Shown: positions 46,071-54,461 of the stretch, piece after piece | Numbering within the stretch: position 1 is the first letter of the stretch | Layout: every line of letters starts with the position of its first letter | Assembly: GCF_015709455.1 (NCBI RefSeq) | Contig: NZ_JADNQW010000005.1 | Location: 1,178,001 to 1,242,000 of the forward strand | Origin: Methylosinus sp. H3A | GTDB taxonomy: Bacteria > Pseudomonadota > Alphaproteobacteria > Rhizobiales > Beijerinckiaceae | Direction: 5' to 3' | Length of the DNA stretch: 64,000 bases | Notes under the pieces: generated by a model | Told to the model about the DNA's origin: nothing | What the model saw: only the letters and a program-made list of their open reading frames with translations | The model's database searches: none | Translations under genes and position numbers: made by a program

Positions 46071-47993
46071 ATGTCCGACAGCAGCGTGAGCGGAAACGAG
46101 GAAATCCGCGCCGTCAAATATTTGCGGGCGGCCGCGGCAATCCTCGTCGTCTTCATTCATACCGGCGTCTATACCGAGCAATTCTACTGGCCGACGCCGC
46201 GCGCCTTCGGCGCAGCCGGAGTCGATCTGTTCTTCGTGATCAGCGGCTTCATCATGATGGTCGTCACCGCGCAGCGGCCGACCGGACCCGGCGAATTTCT
46301 GGCGCGCCGTCTCATTCGCGTCGCGCCGCTCTATTGGCTCTTCACTCTCGCCATATTGGCCGTCTGCCTCGCCTGGCCCGCGGCCATGCTGCACAATCTC
46401 GTGACATTCGACCATATCGCGCTGTCGCTGCTGTTCATCCCGCATTTCAATCCGCTCGAGGACAATTACACGCCCTTCTTCAAGCTGGGCTGGACGCTCA
46501 ATTACGAGATCTATTTCTATTTCGTCTTCGCGGCGTTGCTGGTCCTTCGCTCCATCCGCCTGCGGCTGGCGATTCTCGCTTTTCTGTTCTCTGCGGCGAC
46601 GGCCTTTTATCTCGCGGTCCTGCCGACGAACCCCTTCCTGCACATCTATTGCAATCCGATCGTGCTCGAATTCGTCATCGGCGCGGCGGTCGGCTATCTC
46701 TACGTGCGGGGGAAAGCGGCCAAGATCGCGCCGGGCGCTGCGGCCGCCCTCATCGGCGGCGGCGCCTTCGTCATCGTCGTCTTGTTCGACTCGGATGATT
46801 TCGCGCGCGTCCGAACTGCGGGCCTCGCCTCGGCCGCGCTTTTGCTGGGCCTGCTGGCGACGGAGGCGCGGGGACGGCTCCCGCGCTCGCCCATGCTCAT
46901 GCTGCTCGGCGACGCCTCCTATTCCATCTATCTCGCGCATCCGATCGTGCTGACGCTCGCCCGCATCGGCGCGCGCGCGCTGCATCTGCCGGTCGAGCGG
47001 CCGCTCGCCGGCATGGTCGCGGTCGTTTCGACGCTGGCGCTCTCGATCGCCGCGGGCGTCGTCGTTCATCTGCTCGTCGAAAAGCCGATGCTGGCCGTTC
47101 TGCGCCGCCGCCTGCTGCGGCGCGCGAGCGAGCGGACGGCCGCCGTCGCCGCGCCTTCGCTCGAGCACGGCGCGGCCCGGCGCGCGGGCGTCGCCGCGTT
47201 GTTACTCTGCGCGTTCGGCGTCGCGGCCATCGCGCTTGCAGAGCGAGGCGTCGCCGCCGAGCAGAAGCACACGCCGGCGCGGCTCGTCCATGAGGAGGAT
47301 TTTGCGCGCGCCGGCGCGCTGGACGATAATTTCTGGTCCTATGAGATCGGCTTCATCCGCAATCGCGAGGAGCAATATTACCGGCCGTCGAATGTTTTCG
47401 TCGCCGATGGCGCGCTGGTGCTGGAAGGGCGCGCGGAAGGCGTCGTGAACGCGCGCTACGATCGCGCCTCGAGCGACTGGACGCGCTCGACGCTCTGCGC
47501 GGAATTCACCTCCGGCAGCATCGTCTCGCGTCGCTCCATGCGCTATGGCTCCGTCGAGATCGTCGCGCGCGCGCCGAAAGGCGCCGGCACCTGGCCGGCG
47601 ATCTGGATGCTCGGCGAGGATGGCGCGCCCTATCGCGAGATCGATATTCTGGAGGCGGTCGGCAAGCAGCCCGACATCGTCTTCACCAGCGCACACGCCG
47701 GGCCGACGCTGGATCAGCTGACCAATTGGTCGGCCGAGACCAATGTGCCGACGCTCTCCTCACAATGGCACAGCTATCGGCTGGATTGGAGCTCCGAGAC
47801 GATCGCCGTCTCCATCGACGGCCGCCGCGTGCTCGCCGTCGCGCCGCGCGGCGCCGACGATCCGCTGCGGCGACCGATGCATATTCGCATCAATCTCGCG
47901 CTCGGCGGCTCCTGGGGCGGCCCCATCGACAAGAGCGCGCTGCCGGCGCGGTTCGAGATCAAATCGATCCGCGTCTATTCCAACGAGACCTGA
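46071..47993 (+). CDS. Acyltransferase-3 / GH16 glycoside hydrolase fusion
   Basis: A 640-residue bifunctional membrane protein. Residues 1-345 are an acyltransferase-3 domain: RAAAAILVVFIHTGVY with the conserved His30, GVDLFFVISGFIM, FLARRLIRVAPLYWL and about ten membrane helices. A further helix at about 372-391 leads to a GH16 beta-jellyroll at about 405-640. That part has the intact catalytic sequence EIDILE (Glu523, Asp525, Glu528), WPAIWMLGEDG before it, and WHSYRLDWSSETIAVSIDG after it. In Sinorhizobium, succinoglycan is succinylated by ExoH (acyltransferase 3) and cut by the GH16 glucanase ExoK, made by separate, linked genes. Here the same two functions appear in one chain. The substrate is inferred to be a beta-glucan or exopolysaccharide at the periplasmic face. 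Confidence 0.9.
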   Translation: MSDSSVSGNEEIRAVKYLRAAAAILVVFIHTGVYTEQFYWPTPRAFGAAGVDLFFVISGFIMMVVTAQRPTGPGEFLARRLIRVAPLYWLFTLAILAVCLAWPAAMLHNLVTFDHIALSLLFIPHFNPLEDNYTPFFKLGWTLNYEIYFYFVFAALLVLRSIRLRLAILAFLFSAATAFYLAVLPTNPFLHIYCNPIVLEFVIGAAVGYLYVRGKAAKIAPGAAAALIGGGAFVIVVLFDSDDFARVRTAGLASAALLLGLLATEARGRLPRSPMLMLLGDASYSIYLAHPIVLTLARIGARALHLPVERPLAGMVAVVSTLALSIAAGVVVHLLVEKPMLAVLRRRLLRRASERTAAVAAPSLEHGAARRAGVAALLLCAFGVAAIALAERGVAAEQKHTPARLVHEEDFARAGALDDNFWSYEIGFIRNREEQYYRPSNVFVADGALVLEGRAEGVVNARYDRASSDWTRSTLCAEFTSGSIVSRRSMRYGSVEIVARAPKGAGTWPAIWMLGEDGAPYREIDILEAVGKQPDIVFTSAHAGPTLDQLTNWSAETNVPTLSSQWHSYRLDWSSETIAVSIDGRRVLAVAPRGADDPLRRPMHIRINLALGGSWGGPIDKSALPARFEIKSIRVYSNET

Positions 47994-47997
47994 CACA

Positions 47998-48450
47998 TTA
48001 TCTCAGATCGGCGTCGACCATGGCGTGCGCCGCCGGCGGCGCGGAGACGCGCGTCCAGGTCTCGTCGCTGCACAGCATGCCCCACAGGCACCCTTTCAGC
48101 GTCAATCGCGTCGGGCTCTTGACGGTGATGAATCCGTCATAGGTCTTGCCGTCCTCGACATTGAACAGCTGGCCCGCCCATTCATTGGGCCCGGTCTGCT
48201 TGGCGCCGCGCAGGATCACCGCGCCGATGGAGGAGCGATCCTCGGCGTTCTGCGCGGCGACGACCTTGGCGCAGAGCTTGCCGGACTCGCAATCATAGAA
48301 GCTGAACTGCACGCCGCCTTCCGGCCGCAGCCAGACGCCGCGCGGATCATTGGTCGAAGCGCCGGCTGCGGGACTCGCGGCCAGAGCGGCGGCCGCCAAA
48401 AGCGCGCAGGCGGATGGCGCGAGAACATCGCGGGCGAAAGAGCGCGTCAT
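47998..48450 (-). CDS. DUF2147 domain-containing exported protein
   Basis: A 150-residue periplasmic protein with a signal peptide (LAPSACALLAAAALAASPAAGA) and the DUF2147 pattern: GVWLRPEGGVQFSFYDC, LCAKVVAA, GKTYDGFITV and LTLKGCLWGMLCSDETWTRV. Three or four conserved cysteines suggest disulfides. ATG 48450 has AAGGAGG five to six bases upstream, a strong ribosome binding site. It is convergent with the AT3-GH16 gene, with four bases between the stops. The function of the family is not established. Confidence 0.85.
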   Translation of the reverse strand: MTRSFARDVLAPSACALLAAAALAASPAAGASTNDPRGVWLRPEGGVQFSFYDCESGKLCAKVVAAQNAEDRSSIGAVILRGAKQTGPNEWAGQLFNVEDGKTYDGFITVKSPTRLTLKGCLWGMLCSDETWTRVSAPPAAHAMVDADLR

Positions 48451-48519
48451 GTCGATCCTCCTTCTGCTGTGGAAGAGGAGGATCGACGATCATCTTGTCG
48501 AATCTTCGGCCGCGCCGCC

Positions 48520-48948
48520 TCAGCCGCTGGCGAAGACGAAGAGCGCCGTCGCCGACGCGCCGAGCGCGGTGAGCGCCTGCTCCAGAGCGCCCCAGAGCAC
48601 GATCGACTTGCGCGCGTCGGCGCGGTCCTCGGCGGCGATGAGGGCGAGAATGCGGTTATTGAGCGGCACGATCGCGTAGAACATGAAAGGCCATGCGGCG
48701 ATGATCGCCGCCGCTCCGGCGAGCCAGCGCACATCGTCCGAGGTCTTGTAATCGATGAAGCCGAGGATCGCCGAGACGAGCGAGAGGCCGGCGAGCAGCG
48801 CGAAGCCGCGATGGTCGGAGGTCTCCCATTCCTCGATGAGCGCTTTGTCGTCGAGCTTCAGCCGCGCGGGCTGCTCGACGAAATTGACGTAGAGAGACGC
48901 CCCTGTGAAGGCGCCGGCGACGGCGAGAGCGAGCGAGCCCGTGACCAT
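48520..48948 (-). CDS. DUF1772-type small membrane protein
   Basis: A 142-residue protein with four membrane helices and the N-terminal pattern GAFTGASLYVNFVEQPARLKL of the DUF1772 (anthrone oxygenase-like) family. Later FMFYAIVPLNNRILAL fits as well. Such proteins are common in bacteria and their reaction is mostly unknown. ATG 48948 follows GGAGG by ten bases. It is read in the same direction as the DUF2147 gene with 69 bases between, so they may share a transcript. Confidence 0.75.
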   Translation of the reverse strand: MVTGSLALAVAGAFTGASLYVNFVEQPARLKLDDKALIEEWETSDHRGFALLAGLSLVSAILGFIDYKTSDDVRWLAGAAAIIAAWPFMFYAIVPLNNRILALIAAEDRADARKSIVLWGALEQALTALGASATALFVFASG

Positions 48949-48998
48949 GAGGCGTCATCCTCCGTTCGACCTGCAACGGACGATATATAAGCTCTAGG

Positions 48999-50063
48999 TC
49001 ACGCGGTTTCGATCGCCTCTTCGTCGCAGACGATGCGGGAATTACTCTCCGCCTCCGCCGCCACGTCGAATTTCAGCGGCTCGATCTTGGCCGTCTGCGT
49101 CTCGCGCTCGGTGAAATGGTCGAAGAACATTCGCATCGTCTGGCCGATGCCGAAGGAATTTATGCGCCGCACATCGTCCCGGTAGAAGCGCGCGACATTG
49201 GGCGGCGCCGTGGCGACGTCGTAGGACGGGAAATAGGCGATGTTGGGCCGCGCGCGCACCACCTCGTCGGCCGCGGCGCGCAAAATCGCCTTGATCGCCG
49301 AATTGGCCTCGAGCACATGGCGATTCTCGTAAGTGGCGATGATGCCCACCGGCGAGACGCTGAGAATGATGCGCGAATTCGGATTGACCGAGCGAATGCG
49401 ATCGACGGAGGCGAGGAAGTCGCGCACCACCTCCGACACCGTCATGTTGTGGAAGGCGAAGACCGACGGATCCCAGACGCCGCCGGCGACGCCGGGCGCC
49501 TGCTGCAGCACCGCGCCGTCGCTGCGGCAGCGCCAGGATTCGGTATGGCCGAAGGTGAAGATGAAGACGTCCATCGTCTCGAACATTTTGCGCACGGCGG
49601 CAAAATGCCGCTCGCGCTCGGCGAGCATGTCGTCGATCGAGTCATAGCCGTCCGGCTCTATGCTCGGGCGGAACGGATCGACGATGCGGCCGTCCTCCTG
49701 GCGCACCCAATGCACGAGCTCGGGCTCGAGCGTCCCATAAGCGCGGTCGAACAGCTGGAGCAGCGCCGTCGTGGTGTAGAGATTGCCGTAGCGGCAGGAA
49801 TACATCGAATAATTGCGCCGCTCCGCCTCGGCGGCGGACATGCCCTCCGGCGGCTGCTCGGCGAGATAATAGTGGTAGCCGCTCGCCTTTAGTTTCTGAG
49901 CGATTTCTTGCGCGAAACAACTCCCGCCGGTCGCCACTCTGTCTTTCAAAGAGATTTTGAAAGGGGTGGAGAGAATCGGGTCGATCGCGAAGGGCGGCGT
50001 CTGCGTCACCGCCTTGCGCCAGAAGCGATGGTCGGGTAGGGAGCTATAGGGATGTTCCGCCAA
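48999..50063 (-). CDS. GSCFA-domain protein
   Basis: A 354-residue cytosolic protein of the GSCFA family, named after its motif, here ATGGSCFAQEIAQKL. The fold is SGNH-like. Other family features are YSMYSCRYGNLYTTTALLQLFDRAYG, FIFTFGHTESWR and VSPVGIIATY. Members occur with capsule and exopolysaccharide genes and may add or remove acyl groups; there is no firm biochemical role. The TTG at 50063 is chosen because AGGAG lies eight bases before it; an ATG ten codons upstream (50093) is the alternative but lacks such a site. It is divergent from the WcbI gene, another glycan-modification protein. Confidence 0.82.
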   Translation of the reverse strand: MAEHPYSSLPDHRFWRKAVTQTPPFAIDPILSTPFKISLKDRVATGGSCFAQEIAQKLKASGYHYYLAEQPPEGMSAAEAERRNYSMYSCRYGNLYTTTALLQLFDRAYGTLEPELVHWVRQEDGRIVDPFRPSIEPDGYDSIDDMLAERERHFAAVRKMFETMDVFIFTFGHTESWRCRSDGAVLQQAPGVAGGVWDPSVFAFHNMTVSEVVRDFLASVDRIRSVNPNSRIILSVSPVGIIATYENRHVLEANSAIKAILRAAADEVVRARPNIAYFPSYDVATAPPNVARFYRDDVRRINSFGIGQTMRMFFDHFTERETQTAKIEPLKFDVAAEAESNSRIVCDEEAIETA

Positions 50064-50281
50064 TTGTCGGTCTCCTGGAAAGCCGCCGGCCATCGCGGCT
50101 CGTCGAGCCGGTTCATCGAAAGACGCGCGGTCCGCCTCGTAGAGGCGAAGACGGCGCGCCGGGATCGGGATGAATGCGGCGGCCTCATCGATGCGTCCGG
50201 GAGCATAGACGGCGACCGGGCGCTTGTCATCCTACGGCGCCGACTTGATTTCGGGCCGCGACACAACGGCATCACGCGCGC

Positions 50282-51328
50282 ATGTTGTCTCAGATCGACC
50301 GACAGATCATCCGCTCCTGGTACAATCACCTCGTCGCGCCGCGGCTCGCGCCCTTCTATTCGAAGGGCCCGCGCCTCACCGGGCCGAGCATCGCCGTCAT
50401 CGGCAATTGCCAGGCTTTCGGCATCGCCTATGCGATGAAGCTGCTCGATCCGAGCGCGCGCGTCTCGCATTTCTCGGCGATCGGCAAGACGCTCGCCGAT
50501 ATGAAGCTGCTCGCGAAAACGCTCGCCACTTACGACTACGTGTTCAGCCACGAGTTTCTGCCCGGCCATGTGCGCGGCGGCGGCTCGGCGGAGCTCTGCG
50601 CGCTGCTCGACAGGGTGATCATGTTTCCGGCGATCACCTTCGCCGCCTTTCATCCCGATCTCGTCTATCTGCTCGACGCGACGCGCGGCCATGCGCCGAC
50701 GATCGGCCCGGTCGGCCCCTATCATTCGGCGCTCGCCGTCTTCGCCTTCCGCCGCGGCCTCTCGGTCGAGGAGGCGCATGCGCTGTTCAACCGCAATGTC
50801 TATGAGGCGCTCGGCTATTTCGACGTGTGGAACGATGCGGTGACCGAGCTGGTCGAGGCGAGCAAGAGCAAATTCGACATCGACCTCTCGCCCGAGCTCT
50901 CGACCTGGGCGCGGCGCGGCGTGTTCATGTATTCGCTCGTACACCCCAAGCCCTTCGTGCTCTTCGATATCGCCAAGAAGCTCTTTGCGCGCGTGGGCCT
51001 GCCGACGCCGGCGGTCAACATCGACTATTATGCGATCGACGATCTCGGACGCGCGGAGATTTTTCCCATCTATCCGCCGATCGGCGAATGGTATGGCGTG
51101 CAGGGCAGCTACACCTTCAAGCTCGAGAATTATCATCTCTCGAGCGAGGTCGGCGAGTTCATCACGCTGCCGTATTATCTTTCCGAGTGCTACAAGGTCT
51201 ATCGGCGCTGCACGCCCGCGCAGCTCACCCATCCGCGCATAGAGGCCTGGCTCGCCGATCCTTCCGCCGTCGGCCGCATCATCACGCTGGCGGGGGAGAA
51301 TTTGCGCAAGGGGCTGCTGCCGGCGTGA
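50282..51328 (+). CDS. WcbI-family polysaccharide biosynthesis protein
   Basis: A 348-residue protein with the WcbI signature IAVIGNCQAFGIAYAMKLL at about residues 37-55 and VFSHEF and GPYHSALAVFAFRRGLSVEEA further on. WcbI of the Burkholderia pseudomallei capsule locus binds CoA and is believed to be an acetyltransferase of a novel fold. It probably O-acetylates a surface glycan (inference). It is divergent from the GSCFA gene across a 218-base gap and downstream of the AT3-GH16 region, so this 5-kb stretch looks like a glycan-decoration locus. Confidence 0.85.
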   Translation: MLSQIDRQIIRSWYNHLVAPRLAPFYSKGPRLTGPSIAVIGNCQAFGIAYAMKLLDPSARVSHFSAIGKTLADMKLLAKTLATYDYVFSHEFLPGHVRGGGSAELCALLDRVIMFPAITFAAFHPDLVYLLDATRGHAPTIGPVGPYHSALAVFAFRRGLSVEEAHALFNRNVYEALGYFDVWNDAVTELVEASKSKFDIDLSPELSTWARRGVFMYSLVHPKPFVLFDIAKKLFARVGLPTPAVNIDYYAIDDLGRAEIFPIYPPIGEWYGVQGSYTFKLENYHLSSEVGEFITLPYYLSECYKVYRRCTPAQLTHPRIEAWLADPSAVGRIITLAGENLRKGLLPA

Positions 51329-51365
51329 GGCGCCGGCGCAGCGAAATAATCGAATCTCGACGCGC

Positions 51366-51386
51366 GATGCGAGCCTGAAGGCTCGC
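51366..51386. repeat. GATGCGAGCC hairpin element, copy 3 (diverged arm)
   Basis: Left arm GATGCGAGCC is identical to copies 1 and 2; the right arm keeps GGCTCGC and then diverges, giving a 7-bp stem with loop TGAA. It lies between the convergent WcbI and phaZ stops. Confidence 0.65.
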
Positions 51387-51400
51387 GGTCCAGGCCGGGC

Positions 51401-52663
51401 TCAGCCCTGCCTCGTCTCCACCCGCGTGAAGAAATCGCGAATGCGCGGAACGATGTCGCGGCGGAAGCGCGAGCCGTTGAACACGCCGTAATGGCCGACG
51501 CCCTCTTGCAGATAATGCTGCTTGCGGGCCTCCGGAATGTTCATGCAGAGTTCTTGCGCGGCAAAAGTCTGGCCGACGCCCGAGATGTCGTCCTTCTCGC
51601 CTTCCACCGTCAGAAGAGCGGTGCGCTGGACGGCGGAAAGATCGATGATCTCGCCACGATGGCGCAACTCGCCGCGCGGGATCTCGTGGCGGATGAACAC
51701 CTTTTCCACCGTCTCCAGATAGAAGTCCGCGGCGAGGTCCATGACGGCGAGATATTCGTCGTAGAAATCGCGATGCTTCTCGGCGGAATCGCCGTCTCCC
51801 TCGACGAGATGGTTGAACATGTCGAAATGCGCGGCGACATGCCGCTCGATATTCATCGCCATGAAGCCGGAGAGCTGCAGAAAGCCCGGATAGACCTTGC
51901 GCCCGAGCCCCGCATGGGGAAAGGGCACCGTATGGATGCAATTCTGATGGAACCAGTCGACTCCGCGCTCCACCGCGAGGCGATTGACCGCCGTCGGGCT
52001 GCGGCGCGGATCGATCGGCCCGCCCATCAGCACCATGGATTCCGGCGCGTCGACGCCGCCCTCGCCATCCAGCGCCGCGACCGCGCAGATCAGCGGCACC
52101 GACGCCTGACAGACGCCGAGCGTATGCAGCGGCACGCCGTCGTCGCGCTTGGAGAGCAGACGCAGCGCATCGACGAGATAATCCACATAATCGTCGAGGC
52201 TGAAGACGCCCTTTTCGGTCGGCACCGAGCGGGCGTCGCACCAATCGGTGATGTAGACGTCATGGCTCGGCAGAAAGGCCTCGACCGTGCCGCGCAGCAG
52301 AGTGGCGTAATGGCCGGACATCGGCGCGACGATCAGCAGCTTGGACTGGCGCGGCGCGGCGTCCTGAAAGGCGCGGCGGAAATGCAGCAGCCGGCAGAAG
52401 GGGCGCTCCCAGACGACCTCCTCGACGATGGGCGTCGCGACGCCGTCGACGAGCGTCTCGGGCAGGCCGAAGGCGGGCTTGCCGTAACGACGCGTCATGC
52501 GCTCGAACAATTCCGCCGCCGCGGCGACGCTGCGCCCTACGGATGTGTGCGAGAAGGGATTGAACGGATTCTTGAAGGTCGTGAGCGTGGCGTCCGACAT
52601 CGCCCGCGCCGGGGCGAACGCCAGATGCATCATCTCATAGAACTGGTACGACAGCCGATCCAT
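51401..52663 (-). CDS. phaZ: Intracellular polyhydroxyalkanoate depolymerase
   Basis: Degrades native PHB granules in the cytosol and so mobilises the carbon store. A 420-residue alpha/beta-hydrolase typical of intracellular PhaZ, with a Cys nucleophile: TLGVCQASVP places it at Cys185. Other family elements: NPFSHTSVGRSVAAAAELFERMTRRYGKP, PMSGHYATLLRGTVEAFLPSHDVYITDWCDARSVP, the Asp in VEGEKDDISG and the His in EGVGHYGVFNG, which complete the triad. ATG 52663 has GGGAG nine bases before it; two upstream in-frame starts lack such a site. No PHB synthase genes are in the window. Confidence 0.93.
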   Translation of the reverse strand: MDRLSYQFYEMMHLAFAPARAMSDATLTTFKNPFNPFSHTSVGRSVAAAAELFERMTRRYGKPAFGLPETLVDGVATPIVEEVVWERPFCRLLHFRRAFQDAAPRQSKLLIVAPMSGHYATLLRGTVEAFLPSHDVYITDWCDARSVPTEKGVFSLDDYVDYLVDALRLLSKRDDGVPLHTLGVCQASVPLICAVAALDGEGGVDAPESMVLMGGPIDPRRSPTAVNRLAVERGVDWFHQNCIHTVPFPHAGLGRKVYPGFLQLSGFMAMNIERHVAAHFDMFNHLVEGDGDSAEKHRDFYDEYLAVMDLAADFYLETVEKVFIRHEIPRGELRHRGEIIDLSAVQRTALLTVEGEKDDISGVGQTFAAQELCMNIPEARKQHYLQEGVGHYGVFNGSRFRRDIVPRIRDFFTRVETRQG

Positions 52664-52822
52664 CTCTCCATGCTCCCATTCATGCGCAGCAGCCGCCATT
52701 CGCGCTTTTGCTGCAACGCACAAAAAAGAAATTATAGCATAGTCAAGGTCACGGGAAATGAAATCTGACGTTGTTTTACGCGAGGCGCCGAATATTTTTC
52801 ACTCCCTGCGCTTAAGCATCAG

Positions 52823-53809
52823 CTAAGCTGCCCATTTACTGAGCAGCAGCAGAGCGGCGCCTCCGAAACCGCAAATCGCCGTCGCCGCGGCGCATCTGAA
52901 AATCCGCAAGGCGCGGCGAATATCGGCCGGCGCCGCCTCCGCGCGCCCCGAGCCGAGCCAGGCGCCGTCGACCTCATGCGCTCCATAGGCGCGCGGTCCG
53001 CCGAGGCGTATCCCCAAGGCGCCGGCCATCGCCGCCTCCGGCCATCCGGCGTTGGGCGATGCGTGCGCGCTCGCGTCGCGGCGGCAGGTCGAGAGCGAAG
53101 CCCGGAAGGAGCCTCCCGTCATCGCGGCGCCTGATGCGACGAGGAGCGCAGAGAGGCGCGCCGCCGGGAGATTGAGGAGATCATCCAGCCGGGCGCTGGC
53201 CCAGCCGAACGCTTCATGTCGCATCGTCCTGTGGCCTATCATGCTGTCGGCCGTGTTCACAGCCTTGTATATGAGCGCGCCGGGCAAGCCGAACAAGGCC
53301 GTGGCGAGGGCGGGGCCGATCACGCCATCCGAGAAATTCTCGGCGAGACTTTCGATCGCCGCCCGGCTCACGCCGGCTCTATCGAGACGCGACACGTCGC
53401 GGCCGACGATCATCGCGACACTGGCGCGGCCACGCTCGAGCGATGCGCCGAGCGCATCCGCCACATCTCTCACATGCGAATAAAGGCTGCGCTGCGCATA
53501 GAGGCTCGACGTCACCACGGCGAGCGGAACGATGCCGAATGGCAAAGCGAGGCAGGCCCGCTGCAGCAGAAGGCCGGCGACGAGCGCGACCGAAACGACG
53601 ACGAGGATCGCGCCGACGCCCGCGAGACGGCGCAAAAGAGCCGGCGCGCCATCGCGATTGAGCGCGCGGTCGAGCGCGGCGATCAGCGCGCCGATCCAGG
53701 TGACCGGATGGCCGATGGCGGCGAAAAGCCATTGCGGATAGCCGATCGCCGCCTCGATCGTGAGACCGAGCGCGGCGAGCGCGAGATTATCCGCGAGAGC
53801 GTCGAGCAA
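52823..53809 (-). CDS. cobD: Adenosylcobinamide-phosphate synthase
   Basis: CobD/CbiB attaches the aminopropanol (phosphate) side chain to adenosylcobyric acid in cobalamin synthesis; it is an inner-membrane protein. 328 residues with hydrophobic segments and conserved ENFSDGVIGPALATALFGLPGALIYKAVNTADSMIGH and NAGWPEAAMAGALGIRLGG. The only good start is TTG 53809, placed three bases after the PEBP stop, which suggests translational coupling. Its neighbour cbiD (54462) belongs to the same pathway on the other strand. Confidence 0.92.
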   Translation of the reverse strand: MLDALADNLALAALGLTIEAAIGYPQWLFAAIGHPVTWIGALIAALDRALNRDGAPALLRRLAGVGAILVVVSVALVAGLLLQRACLALPFGIVPLAVVTSSLYAQRSLYSHVRDVADALGASLERGRASVAMIVGRDVSRLDRAGVSRAAIESLAENFSDGVIGPALATALFGLPGALIYKAVNTADSMIGHRTMRHEAFGWASARLDDLLNLPAARLSALLVASGAAMTGGSFRASLSTCRRDASAHASPNAGWPEAAMAGALGIRLGGPRAYGAHEVDGAWLGSGRAEAAPADIRRALRIFRCAAATAICGFGGAALLLLSKWAA

Positions 53810-53812
53810 AGC

Positions 53813-54364
53813 TCAGCGGCCGTAGAGGCCGGTGAGGCTCGCCTTGGCGAGGACGTTCTGATTGACGATGAAGCCGACGAGCGAGGCCGTCGCGCCATCG
53901 GGCGCCTCCACCGTCTCGACGCCGAGCGCATAGATCGTGAAGACATAACGATGCGGCGGATCGCCGACCGGCGGACACGGGCCGCCCCAATGGGCGAAGC
54001 CGTAATCGCTGCGAATTTGCTTTGCGCCCGAAGGCAGGCCGGCGCCGTCCGGCGTTCCCGCGCCCTGCTTCAACCCACGCGCCTCGGCGGGGATATCGAC
54101 GACGAGCCAATGCCAAAAGCCCGCGCCGCCGGTCGGCGCGTCGGGATCATGGCAGAAGAGCGCGAAGCTCTTGGTTCCGGCGGGCGGCTCGCTCCAACGC
54201 AGCTCCGGCGAGACATTGTCGCCCGTCCCGCCGAAGTCGTCGAAGACGAATTTGCGGTCGATGGTCGCGCCCTCGGCGATATCGGGGCTGGAGAGCGAAA
54301 AACCGCCGCCCGCGGCCTCCGCCGGCGCGAGGAAAATCTGGAAATCGAGGAGATTGCGCGTCAT
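53813..54364 (-). CDS. PEBP / YbhB-YbcL family protein
   Basis: A 183-residue protein of the phosphatidylethanolamine-binding (Raf kinase inhibitor-like) family. Typical motifs are FALFCHDPDAPTGGAGFWHWLVVDI, with the ligand-binding DPDAP, and GGPCPPVGDPPHRYVFTIYAL with GPxPPxG-x-HRY. No signal peptide is obvious, so it is probably cytosolic. The ligand and role of bacterial members are not known. It overlaps cobD in expression terms: cobD begins three bases after its stop. Confidence 0.9.
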   Translation of the reverse strand: MTRNLLDFQIFLAPAEAAGGGFSLSSPDIAEGATIDRKFVFDDFGGTGDNVSPELRWSEPPAGTKSFALFCHDPDAPTGGAGFWHWLVVDIPAEARGLKQGAGTPDGAGLPSGAKQIRSDYGFAHWGGPCPPVGDPPHRYVFTIYALGVETVEAPDGATASLVGFIVNQNVLAKASLTGLYGR

Positions 54365-54461
54365 TTCGGCCCCCTGTCTCGCCCCTTCGGAATGAGGAGG
54401 CTTCTTCTAGTCCAACTCGCGCGCAGTGTCGCGCGGAGAGAATGCGGTTTATGTGTCGCCC

